Assembly (NCBI GenBank): GCA_002361095.1
Contig: DERU01000148.1
Location: 1 to 5,691 of the forward strand
Source: Lachnospiraceae bacterium UBA3332
GTDB taxonomy: Bacteria > Bacillota > Clostridia > Lachnospirales > Lachnospiraceae
Reading direction: 5' to 3'
DNA length: 5,691 nt
Under the pieces are notes generated by a model. It searched no databases and was not told the DNA's origin. It saw only the letters and a program-made list of their open reading frames with translations. Made by a program: the position numbers and the translations under genes. Below, piece after piece: positions 1 through 5,599 of this stretch (positions within the stretch are counted from its first letter, which is position 1; every line of letters starts with the position of its first letter).

Positions 1-764
1 TCTTTCTGTCCGCCGTGGCAGGAAGCGTAACCGTTTCTGTTCGCCAGCGCCCACGCCATGGTCAGGGTGCCCTTCTTGTGCTCACCGAAATACCGCATGC
101 CAAGGATGGCGGCGCAGTTTTCGTTGGTATCAAAGTAGCACAGGGTCAAAGGATCGCTTAAACAGGAGAAATCCACGTCGGGACGATCCTGCGGGGTCCA
201 CTGGGGATCAGAGAAGATATAGATGTCAGGCTCCTTGCCGTCGCCTACAGGCTTGGAATTTTTGTACATCTTGTTATAGCAGTCGGACATATACTGGAAG
301 TTGATCATCCAGTTGTACAGGATGTTTTCTTCCCCTTCCGGAATCAGCAGATGCGCTTTTACCATGAATTCAGGATCCAAACCTACATAGCAGGTCGCGT
401 GGTACATGGTTTTCCAGCGGGTTTCATAGATTGCATCCATCACCACCTTGTCCAGCTTTGCTTCGTCTACGCCAGGCTCGCCTTTGATGCGGCGTGCGGC
501 GGCATAACGGCCGGTAACGGCGCCATCGTTAAACAGCAGAACCTTCGCATCCTTCTCGAGGCCGAACAGTTCGCCGTCCTTTACGGGCATATCGGTCACA
601 ACCGTGCCGGGAGAGTTTTTCGCTAACTCATACGCTTCTTTCAGGGTATTGACCTTGACCACGTTGTTCCCATAGAAAGCCGCTTCAATGATGGAACGCG
701 TTTTGGAAAAACCGGGCTTGCCTGCGCCGATCTCGCTGATAGGGTAATAAGCTTTTGTCGACAT
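1..764 (-). CDS. pckA: Phosphoenolpyruvate carboxykinase (ATP), N-terminal part, cut by window edge
   Basis: The product interconverts oxaloacetate plus ATP with phosphoenolpyruvate plus CO2 plus ADP in the cytoplasm; in fermenting clostridia it often runs toward oxaloacetate. I translated 254 codons without a stop; the 3' half lies beyond base 1. Recognition rests on alignment from memory with E. coli PckA. TGRYAAARR (Arg86) fits TGRSPKDKY (Arg65). YFGEHKKG (Tyr225, Lys230, Lys231) fits YGGEMKKG (Tyr207, Lys212, Lys213). SCHGGQK (His250) fits SMHCSAN (His232). The Tyr-Lys gap of 6 and Lys-His gap of 19 are the same in both. The nucleotide P-loop of the C-terminal half is not visible. Outside these motifs the N-terminal half is quite unlike E. 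coli PckA, so this is a divergent branch. Start ATG at 762-764 follows an AAGGAGGA site (772-779) with 7-nt spacing. It has its own promoter and about 90 nt of leader, so it is probably transcribed independently of the genes to its right. Confidence 0.85.
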   Translation of the reverse strand, partial: MSTKAYYPISEIGAGKPGFSKTRSIIEAAFYGNNVVKVNTLKEAYELAKNSPGTVVTDMPVKDGELFGLEKDAKVLLFNDGAVTGRYAAARRIKGEPGVDEAKLDKVVMDAIYETRWKTMYHATCYVGLDPEFMVKAHLLIPEGEENILYNWMINFQYMSDCYNKMYKNSKPVGDGKEPDIYIFSDPQWTPQDRPDVDFSCLSDPLTLCYFDTNENCAAILGMRYFGEHKKGTLTMAWALANRNGYASCHGGQK

Positions 765-771
765 TATTACG

Positions 772-779
772 TCCTCCTT
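772..779 (-). promoter_or_regulatory. Ribosome binding site of pckA
   Basis: AAGGAGGA, a near-complete anti-16S match, lies 7 nt before the ATG at 764. It fixes the start of the partial PEPCK gene and suggests high expression. Confidence 0.85.
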
Positions 780-796
780 GTAAAATATATTGTTTT

Positions 797-845
797 CACC
801 GGCCAAAAAACCGGTGCGGTTTCAGATATCCGGCAATGCTTCAGA
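797..845 (-). promoter_or_regulatory. Structured pckA leader: tandem repeat and two competing hairpins
   Basis: Two 16-base units of form TCTGAA-N6-CCGG stand in tandem on the minus strand at 830-845 and 811-826, three bases apart, matching at 11 of 16 positions. The second unit also takes part in two mutually exclusive hairpins. One is AAACCG-CAC-CGGTTT (808-822), followed by three further T residues. The other is CACCGG with CCGGTG (797-802 with 811-816) around an 8-base loop. Both need bases 811-813. The arrangement could be an RNA switch or a paired binding site in the leader, but the stems are short and the order does not match a classic attenuator, in which the terminator lies last. It fits no riboswitch class I recognise. 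Confidence 0.3.
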
Positions 846-862
846 CCTCGTACACCGTTTGT

Positions 863-891
863 ATTATCTCAAAAGTGTTTTGAAAAGTCAA
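863..891 (-). promoter_or_regulatory. Sigma-A promoter of pckA
   Basis: On the minus strand the -35 box TTGACT (886-891, 5 of 6 consensus) is separated by exactly 17 nt from the -10 box GATAAT (863-868, 5 of 6). TGA precedes the -10, giving an extended -10 element. Transcription should begin near 855-857, leaving about 90 nt of untranslated leader. The promoter begins only 33 nt past the stop codon of the nuclease-like gene, which separates pckA from the operon to its right. Confidence 0.75.
869..883. promoter_or_regulatory. Palindrome in the pckA promoter spacer, possible operator
   Basis: TCAAAA-gtg-TTTTGA is a perfect 6-bp inverted repeat with a 3-base centre. It fills most of the spacer between the -35 and -10 boxes, where a bound protein would block RNA polymerase. 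It does not match the Rex, CcpA cre or FNR consensus as I know them. Because it is AT-rich and short, chance is a real alternative. Confidence 0.3.
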
Positions 892-924
892 CATCTTTGC
901 ATCTGAAAAAAACGGTTTTTAGAT

Positions 925-1632
925 TTATTTTATGATTCCTCCCGCGCAAATCCGTTGCAGCAGTTCATCAAAAACCTGTGGCACAGGCATCCTCTTTCCG
1001 TTGGACGCATGGCACAAAACGATATATGGAGCCGTATTCCCTGACAACTGACAACATTTTATTTCTTTATGCAACTGGACATAAAAAATCAATCCATCCA
1101 TATTTTTTATATGTGCCCTCTGTTTTGACATACGGTATAGCCATTTGCAAAGTTTCTTATCTTTGTGAGCCGTACACCTTGGGATTTTTTTATCAGGAGC
1201 CCCTACAATTGCCGCCATCATATAGTTTGTTTCCAAATATTCAGACATAAACGGATACTTTTCAATTTCCATTAAATAAGTGGCTGTCTTTTGCATTTGC
1301 GATACCGCTTTGTTTGCTTTACGTTCCTGCCCGCTCCCTTTTAGTTCTGCAAGACAGGTTATGCGGTCTTCTCCTTCATCCGACAGAACGGAAAAAAGAA
1401 TATCGCTAATCTCTTCCCGCTCCTTTAAATCCTGTATGATTCCCTTATCCAGCTTTATCACATCCATATGCCAGCCGTCCGATAACTCTATCGGCATAAA
1501 TGCCTTACTGCCACTCTCTGCATCTTCAATTTTCACAGGACATGCGCCGTGATAATACATCACATTTTGTTTCTCCCCAGCTTTCTTTTGTTTTGTGCTT
1601 CTATTTTTATCTTTGGCCATTCCAAACCTCAT
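925..1632 (-). CDS. PD-(D/E)XK nuclease-like protein paired with ATPase (candidate defence effector)
   Basis: I do not recognise a named family. The central region reads as a PD-(D/E)XK core: a strand with Asp77 (SDILFSVL, 76-83), an acidic turn, then a strand ending in the ExK motif of AELKGSG (95-101; Glu96 and Lys98). A helix follows (about 104-121) containing SQMQKTATYL, like the Q-rich motif after ExK in RecB/Cas4-type nucleases. A later strand YMMAAIVGAPDKKIP (137-151) fits the fourth strand of the fold. The N-terminus is rich in Lys and Arg (residues 6-22), perhaps for nucleic-acid contact. There is no signal peptide or membrane segment. The gene overlaps the upstream ATPase by ATGA (1629-1632), so translation is probably coupled and the products probably act together. 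Met5 (1618-1620) is a credible alternative start: GAGG at 1627-1630 sits 6 nt before it. Nuclease activity is inferred from motif pattern only; an inactive member of the fold is possible. Confidence 0.6.
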   Translation of the reverse strand: MRFGMAKDKNRSTKQKKAGEKQNVMYYHGACPVKIEDAESGSKAFMPIELSDGWHMDVIKLDKGIIQDLKEREEISDILFSVLSDEGEDRITCLAELKGSGQERKANKAVSQMQKTATYLMEIEKYPFMSEYLETNYMMAAIVGAPDKKIPRCTAHKDKKLCKWLYRMSKQRAHIKNMDGLIFYVQLHKEIKCCQLSGNTAPYIVLCHASNGKRMPVPQVFDELLQRICAGGIIK

Positions 1633-2948
1633 TCATATCCCAATTCCACCCCATACAGAGAAGTATAAATTTCATTTACTTCCTCAGACACCTCATCAAT
1701 CAGATATGAGTTAATTTCCGTTTGGGACTCATTTAGCAGATTTACATATTCCTGGTTTTCATACAGCTTATAAGCGGAAAGGCTTTTGGGCGCTATAACA
1801 GTATTTTTGTCAACAATTTTCAAAACCTCCTGGCCTGATCCCCTTTCCCGCAAATTTCCCGCATAAAACAAATTGCTCGCAACCGATAGCAGATAGGGAC
1901 TATGCGTTGTAAGGAAAACTGTGCTCTGATTGACATTGGCAAACAACGCAATATATTCCATCAGCTTTTTTTGCATGGAAGGATAGATATGCGCTTCCGG
2001 TTCCTCAATAATCACAAATGCCCTTTCCTTTTTCAACATCAAAATATACAGTAGGTTAAGCAGCCACAATACTTCCTGCTGCCCGGAAGACGCAAAATTA
2101 ATTTTTATCGGCTCCGAATTTCCGTTGATTTTTAAAACTTCATCCCTCCCGTTCAAATAAAAATATTCCCCCTTGAGCATAGCAATGAGTTGCCTGGAAA
2201 CAGCATCAGCGTCAAAATTCCAGCTTGTTTCCCCATAATACCGGTATGCCTGTCTCACACCCTCCGAAAACTTTCCCCGAATGCCATCAATGATAGCCAA
2301 AAATTTTTCCGTGATCAGGTCCAGATTTGCCGCCCCGCCCAAAATACCGTTGTTGTCTGACATTACGGTGAGCAAGCTTCTTCCCGCCGGAACATAGTAC
2401 ACCTCCATGTCATCCCCAAAAACGGCGTTTACCTCCTGTACAATTTTCTGCCTGTTCCGCTTCTTTTCCTCATCCGCCAAAGCCAGACTGATTTGTCCGT
2501 TCTGCAAGGAGCCATACATTTCTTCCGCCTGCTTTTCCAGTCTTTTCATCTGTGCCATCAATGCAGGAGAATATGTCACCCCGATATATCTGTCTACTTC
2601 CGACAAATCGGCTCGAATCCATATCCCATCCGAAAAAGTATACTCCATTTTCAGTTCACTTTCCAATCTCCAACTCGGTCCGAAAAGCCTGACAAATATT
2701 TCTTTTTTTAGTTTATTTGCAATCATTTTATTGAATCTTTTGTCGATTATCTCACCGTCATACCGTTTCTTTTCGGCAAGCTGAAACAAAAAGTCAATGA
2801 TTGTGGTTTTTATCAGATGAAAAAAATATACGCTCTTGGCAATCGTACTTTTTCCCGTTGCCTGTTCCCCGATCAAAATATTGAACCGGTTAAGATCCAT
2901 TTCAAATTTCCTGACAGGACCGTTATTTTCGATCACGATTTTTTGCAT
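1629..2948 (-). CDS. ABC/AAA-type P-loop ATPase (AAA_15/AAA_21-like), candidate defence sensor
   Basis: A cytoplasmic ATPase of 439 residues of the SMC/ABC-like group found in OLD, Septu and PARIS systems. Motifs in order: Walker A GEQATGKST (27-35) after an N-terminal strand typical of the group (VIENNGPVRKFEMDL); a helical, charged insertion (about 50-170); a conserved-looking YYVPAGRSLL (184-193); an ABC-signature-like SSGQQE (287-292); Walker B FVIIEEPEAH (311-320) with the catalytic Glu doublet 315-316; and the switch histidine in TTHSPYLL (347-354, His349). About 85 residues follow, ending in an acidic helix. I see no TOPRIM acidic signature there, so it is not an OLD-type nuclease by itself. 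The ATG at 2946-2948 has AAGGA 8 nt upstream (2957-2961). It lies 53 nt after the aminopeptidase gene and overlaps the nuclease-like gene. A role in DNA repair rather than defence cannot be excluded. ATPase assignment is firm; the biological role is inferred. Confidence 0.85.
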   Translation of the reverse strand: MQKIVIENNGPVRKFEMDLNRFNILIGEQATGKSTIAKSVYFFHLIKTTIIDFLFQLAEKKRYDGEIIDKRFNKMIANKLKKEIFVRLFGPSWRLESELKMEYTFSDGIWIRADLSEVDRYIGVTYSPALMAQMKRLEKQAEEMYGSLQNGQISLALADEEKKRNRQKIVQEVNAVFGDDMEVYYVPAGRSLLTVMSDNNGILGGAANLDLITEKFLAIIDGIRGKFSEGVRQAYRYYGETSWNFDADAVSRQLIAMLKGEYFYLNGRDEVLKINGNSEPIKINFASSGQQEVLWLLNLLYILMLKKERAFVIIEEPEAHIYPSMQKKLMEYIALFANVNQSTVFLTTHSPYLLSVASNLFYAGNLRERGSGQEVLKIVDKNTVIAPKSLSAYKLYENQEYVNLLNESQTEINSYLIDEVSEEVNEIYTSLYGVELGYE

Positions 2949-2968
2949 CTTTTCATTCCTTCCCGACA

Positions 2969-2987
2969 GCGATGCCTGCTACATCGC
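2969..2987 (-). other. Hairpin just upstream of the ATPase ribosome binding site
   Basis: GCGATG and CATCGC form a perfect 6-bp stem around a 7-base loop, 7 nt from the AAGGA site. No T-run follows on either strand, so it is not an intrinsic terminator. It could mark mRNA processing, protect the downstream message or affect ribosome access. It occupies the junction between the housekeeping gene and the accessory pair. Confidence 0.4.
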
Positions 2988-3001
2988 ATTTGAAACACGC
3001 G

Positions 3002-4804
3002 CTAGCCGATCTTGCGCGTCGCCTCCGCCAGCCATGCGGCTTCCTCCTCGTTCAAGTAAGGCGCAATTTTCTCATACACCTGCGCGTGGTAACGGTTGAG
3101 CCGTTCGATATCCTTCGGCTGCATCAGGGAAATATCAATGGCGTCCAGGTCAATGGGCGCAAAGGTGAGGGTTTCAAAATACATAAACTGTCCGTCCCCG
3201 TTCTTGACGCCTTTTCTGACCACCATCACATTTTCCGTCCGGATGCCGTGGCTTCCTTCTATATAAATACCGGGTTCGTTGGTCACATCCATCCCGGCCT
3301 CCAAAACCGCTTCCTTCATTCCCTCCGTATACTTCCAGCGCAGTCCCTGCGGTCCTTCGTGGACATTCAAAATATAACCGACACCGTGCCCGGTTCCGCA
3401 TTTGTAATCCATATTCTGGTCCCACATGGGCTGGCGCGCCAAAATGTCCAAATTACGCCCGGTACAGCCATAAAGGAATTTCGCGTCGGTCAGCTGCAGC
3501 ATCCCCATGGCCACCGCCGTAAAGTGCTTCCTCTCCTCGTCGGTGACCGGCCCTAGGACAATCGTTCTGGTCACGTCCGTCGTACCACCCAAATACTGCC
3601 CGCCGGAATCCACCAAAAGCATTCCTTCCGGCGCAAGACTCGCATGGCTCTCCGGTGTGGCCTCATAGTGCATCATCGCCGCGTTTGCCCGGTATGCGCT
3701 GATTGTGGGGAAAGAAAGATCCAGATACCCCTCCACCTCGCTGCGCAAATGATCCAAATGCTGTGCGGCGGAAAGTTCCGTCATCGGGATCTTCCCAATA
3801 TTGTTCTTCAGCCAGTAAATAAATTTGCAAAGCGCTGCGCTGTCTTTGATAAAAACCTCCTGCATATGGGCCAGTTCCACCGGATTTTTGACCGCCTTCA
3901 TCAATTCTGTGGGATTGGCGCCATCCAAAATTTCCGCGTGTTCCGCAATGGTTTTGTAAAACGCATAACTGACCTGCCCCGGATCGCAAAGTACCTTGCC
4001 GGATACCGCGCCGCTTTCCAGAAAGGAAAGCATTTCCCCATAAGGATGCAGGGTCACGCCATATTTCGCGGCATGCCCGCGCAGACGGTCCGTCACTGCC
4101 CGCTCCTGCACAAAATAATGGCATTCCTCCCCGGTTACATAGGCATAGGAAAGCGCTACCGGATTGCATTCCACATCGTTGCCCCTGATGTTGAGCAGCC
4201 ACATCAGATCATCCAGCTTGCTCAAAAAATGTCCGCACGCATCTTTTTCTTCCAGCTTTTTGCGCAGCATGGCAAGCTTTTCTCCTGCGGTTTTTCCGCA
4301 GATCGCCTCATCCAGTACTGTCACCGGATGGCAGGGCAGCACAGGACGGTCCGTCCAAACCTGATCCGCCAAATCTTTATCATAAACAAAGCGGATTTTT
4401 TTCTCTTTCAGCTTCTTCTCCAGCTTCTGTCCGAATTTGGTATCCACTACCCTGCCGTCAAAGCCAAGGGTCTGCCCCTCCTCCATCCTTTGCGCAAGGA
4501 AATCCTCTTTTTCGGGCACGCCCTCTTCCAGCATACGGTACAGGGTCACGCCGGTTCCGGCAAGTTCCCGCTCCGCCTGAATAAAATAGCGGCCGTCCGT
4601 CCACAGCCCCGCCTCATTCTGTCCCACCAGCAGCGTCCCGTTGGAACCCGAAAAATTGCACAGGTATTCCCGCACCTTAAAATAATCGTCCACATACTCC
4701 GAATTATGAAAATCAGCGGTGGGAACCATATACCAGTCCACGCCGTTTTCCCGCATGACCCCGCGCAGGGCGGTCAGTCTGTCACATATCTTTTGATTTA
4801 CCAC
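3002..4804 (-). CDS. Aminopeptidase P family protein (Xaa-Pro aminopeptidase, M24B), long three-domain form
   Basis: A metallopeptidase that removes the N-terminal residue from peptides with proline second, probably cytoplasmic (no signal peptide). At 600 residues it is the long form with two creatinase-like N-terminal domains (about 1-155 and 160-310) and a pita-bread catalytic domain (about 315-540), close in length to human XPNPEP1. All five metal ligands are visible: Asp399 (VDSGGQY), Asp410 (TTDVTRT), His473 (GTGHGVG), Glu510 (NEPGIY) and Glu524 (RTENVM). The spacings Asp-Asp 11, Asp-His 63 and Glu-Glu 14 equal those of XPNPEP1 as I recall it. The helper histidines His379 (MHYEATP) and His482 (VHEGP) are also present, so it should be active. 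It starts with GTG (4802-4804), supported by AGGAGGG at 4812-4818 with 7-nt spacing. It lies 64 nt after deoC on the same strand and probably shares its transcript. Confidence 0.93.
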   Translation of the reverse strand: MVNQKICDRLTALRGVMRENGVDWYMVPTADFHNSEYVDDYFKVREYLCNFSGSNGTLLVGQNEAGLWTDGRYFIQAERELAGTGVTLYRMLEEGVPEKEDFLAQRMEEGQTLGFDGRVVDTKFGQKLEKKLKEKKIRFVYDKDLADQVWTDRPVLPCHPVTVLDEAICGKTAGEKLAMLRKKLEEKDACGHFLSKLDDLMWLLNIRGNDVECNPVALSYAYVTGEECHYFVQERAVTDRLRGHAAKYGVTLHPYGEMLSFLESGAVSGKVLCDPGQVSYAFYKTIAEHAEILDGANPTELMKAVKNPVELAHMQEVFIKDSAALCKFIYWLKNNIGKIPMTELSAAQHLDHLRSEVEGYLDLSFPTISAYRANAAMMHYEATPESHASLAPEGMLLVDSGGQYLGGTTDVTRTIVLGPVTDEERKHFTAVAMGMLQLTDAKFLYGCTGRNLDILARQPMWDQNMDYKCGTGHGVGYILNVHEGPQGLRWKYTEGMKEAVLEAGMDVTNEPGIYIEGSHGIRTENVMVVRKGVKNGDGQFMYFETLTFAPIDLDAIDISLMQPKDIERLNRYHAQVYEKIAPYLNEEEAAWLAEATRKIG

Positions 4805-4811
4805 TTTTATG

Positions 4812-4818
4812 CCCTCCT
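4812..4818 (-). promoter_or_regulatory. Ribosome binding site deciding the GTG start of aminopeptidase P
   Basis: AGGAGGG lies 7 nt before GTG (4802-4804). No in-frame ATG is suitably placed near this site, so the GTG start is preferred. Confidence 0.8.
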
Positions 4819-4832
4819 GTTATAATCTGTAC

Positions 4833-4862
4833 CCGTAACTGCAAATCCCAAACCGTTACGGT
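4833..4862. repeat. Inverted repeats in the deoC-aminopeptidase P gap
   Basis: CCGTAAC (4833-4839) and GTTACGG (4855-4861) form a perfect 7-bp inverted repeat around 15 bases. The right arm is also part of an 11-base palindrome ACCGT-T-ACGGT (4852-4862). There is no following T-run, so this is not a Rho-independent terminator. It might be a processing hairpin between the two cistrons or a protein site. No promoter with acceptable spacing is seen in this 64-nt gap. Confidence 0.35.
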
Positions 4863-4868
4863 ATCGTC

Positions 4869-5531
4869 TCAATACCCTGACGCCTCTTCTCCCTCCAACA
4901 GCCCTACTGCCGAAGAAGTTCCGATCCGTTCGCAGCCTTCCTGCAAAAATGCCTCCAAATCTTCCCGTGTTTTGACGCCGCCGGCGGCTTTGATTTTTAC
5001 CCCCGGCCCGATGTGTTCCTTAAAAAGCCTCACATCCGCAAGAGTCGCGCCGCCGCTTCCAAAACCGGTGGAAGTTTTGATGAAATCCGCCCCTGCTGCC
5101 GTCACCGCACGGCATATGGCGATTTTCTCTTCTTCCGTCAAATAGCATGTCTCTACAATCACTTTGAGGATATGACGGCCGCAGGCTTTTTTCAGCGCCC
5201 GGATCTCCTCTTCCACCTTTTCGTATAAATGGTTTTTCACGTCGCCGATATTTACCACCATGTCAATCTCGTTCGCACCGTCCCGCAAAGCCTCCTGCAC
5301 CTCTGCGACCTTGGCGGCCGTTACGCTGTATCCGAGCGGAAATCCCACCACCGTGCAAATATTTAATTCCGGGTATTTCTCATGTACACGCCCGATGTAG
5401 GACGGCGGAATGCAGACCGAAGCGGTCCGGTATGCGACCGCTTCCCGGCAAAGCTTATCCAAATCCTCCCAGGTGGCATATGCCTTCAACTGTGTGTGGT
5501 CAATATGGCGCATGATTTCGCTTTTATCCAT
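4869..5531 (-). CDS. deoC: Deoxyribose-phosphate aldolase
   Basis: Cleaves 2-deoxy-D-ribose 5-phosphate to glyceraldehyde 3-phosphate and acetaldehyde, feeding deoxynucleoside sugar into glycolysis. It is a cytoplasmic class I aldolase with a TIM barrel. The 220-residue length is normal for the short bacterial form. The Schiff-base lysine is Lys152 in FIKTSTGF. The second active-site lysine is Lys181 in KIKAAGGVK, and the supporting aspartate is Asp90 in NEIDMVVNIG; these correspond to Lys167, Lys201 and Asp102 of E. coli DeoC. Other family marks are IDHTQLKAYAT near the N-terminus, TVVGFPLGY (60-68), and the phosphate-binding end RIGTSSAV (202-209). The ATG at 5529-5531 has AAGGAGA (5539-5545) upstream. 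It is the first gene after a good promoter. No other deo gene (deoA, deoD, cdd) is in the window; its downstream neighbour is a peptidase, so this is not a classical deo operon. Confidence 0.96.
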   Translation of the reverse strand: MDKSEIMRHIDHTQLKAYATWEDLDKLCREAVAYRTASVCIPPSYIGRVHEKYPELNICTVVGFPLGYSVTAAKVAEVQEALRDGANEIDMVVNIGDVKNHLYEKVEEEIRALKKACGRHILKVIVETCYLTEEEKIAICRAVTAAGADFIKTSTGFGSGGATLADVRLFKEHIGPGVKIKAAGGVKTREDLEAFLQEGCERIGTSSAVGLLEGEEASGY

Positions 5532-5538
5532 GACTCTT

Positions 5539-5545
5539 TCTCCTT
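5539..5545 (-). promoter_or_regulatory. Ribosome binding site of deoC
   Basis: AAGGAGA ends 7 nt before the ATG at 5531 and supports this start over the later Met7. Confidence 0.8.
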
Positions 5546-5570
5546 ACCCTGTCCTTAATAAGCCATGAAT

Positions 5571-5599
5571 ATTGTATCACATAAGCCCTTGGCTGTCAT
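5571..5599 (-). promoter_or_regulatory. Sigma-A promoter of deoC operon
   Basis: On the minus strand, -35 ATGACA (5594-5599, 5 of 6 consensus) and -10 TACAAT (5571-5576, 5 of 6) are separated by exactly 17 nt. The -10 is extended by TGA. The predicted start is near 5564, giving a leader of only about 33 nt. As no strong promoter is seen before the aminopeptidase or the ATPase, this one may serve four genes down to base 925. The TG of the extended -10 coincides with the stop codon of a possible upstream frame. Confidence 0.65.

Noticed and set aside
351..626. A 91-codon plus-strand frame inside the pckA region.
   Set aside because: It is antisense to the PEPCK frame, which carries the correct active-site residues.
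901..924. A near-palindrome (ATCT...AGAT with A5 and T5 runs) right after the nuclease-like gene, considered as a terminator.
   Set aside because: The stem is almost purely A-T with a 3-base bulge or loop and no GC-rich part; it would be unstable as an RNA terminator.
1050..1180. Cys153, His156, Cys162 and the later Cys193/Cys194 in the nuclease-like protein, considered as a zinc site or HNH motif.
   Set aside because: Spacing fits no zinc ribbon, and the His-Asn-His pattern of PtuB-type HNH nucleases is missing.
925..1632. Identity of the partner as AriB of PARIS (DUF4435).
   Set aside because: No TOPRIM-like VEGxxD motif near the N-terminus, and the D...ExK pattern points to another fold.
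3644..4825. A 393-codon open frame on the plus strand opposite aminopeptidase P.
   Set aside because: It is the antisense shadow of a gene with all catalytic motifs; its translation is rich in His, Arg and Ile/Leu without domain character, and it has no good ribosome binding site.
4819..4849. TTGCAG and TATAAC considered as a promoter for aminopeptidase P.
   Set aside because: The spacer is only 14 nt and the -10 would lie within a few bases of the ribosome binding site.
5546..5590. A 13-codon frame starting with ATG at 5597-5599 after GGGAGG, considered as a leader peptide for deoC.
   Set aside because: Its start codon lies within the -35 region of the deoC promoter, so the main transcript would not contain it; there is no run of regulatory codons.
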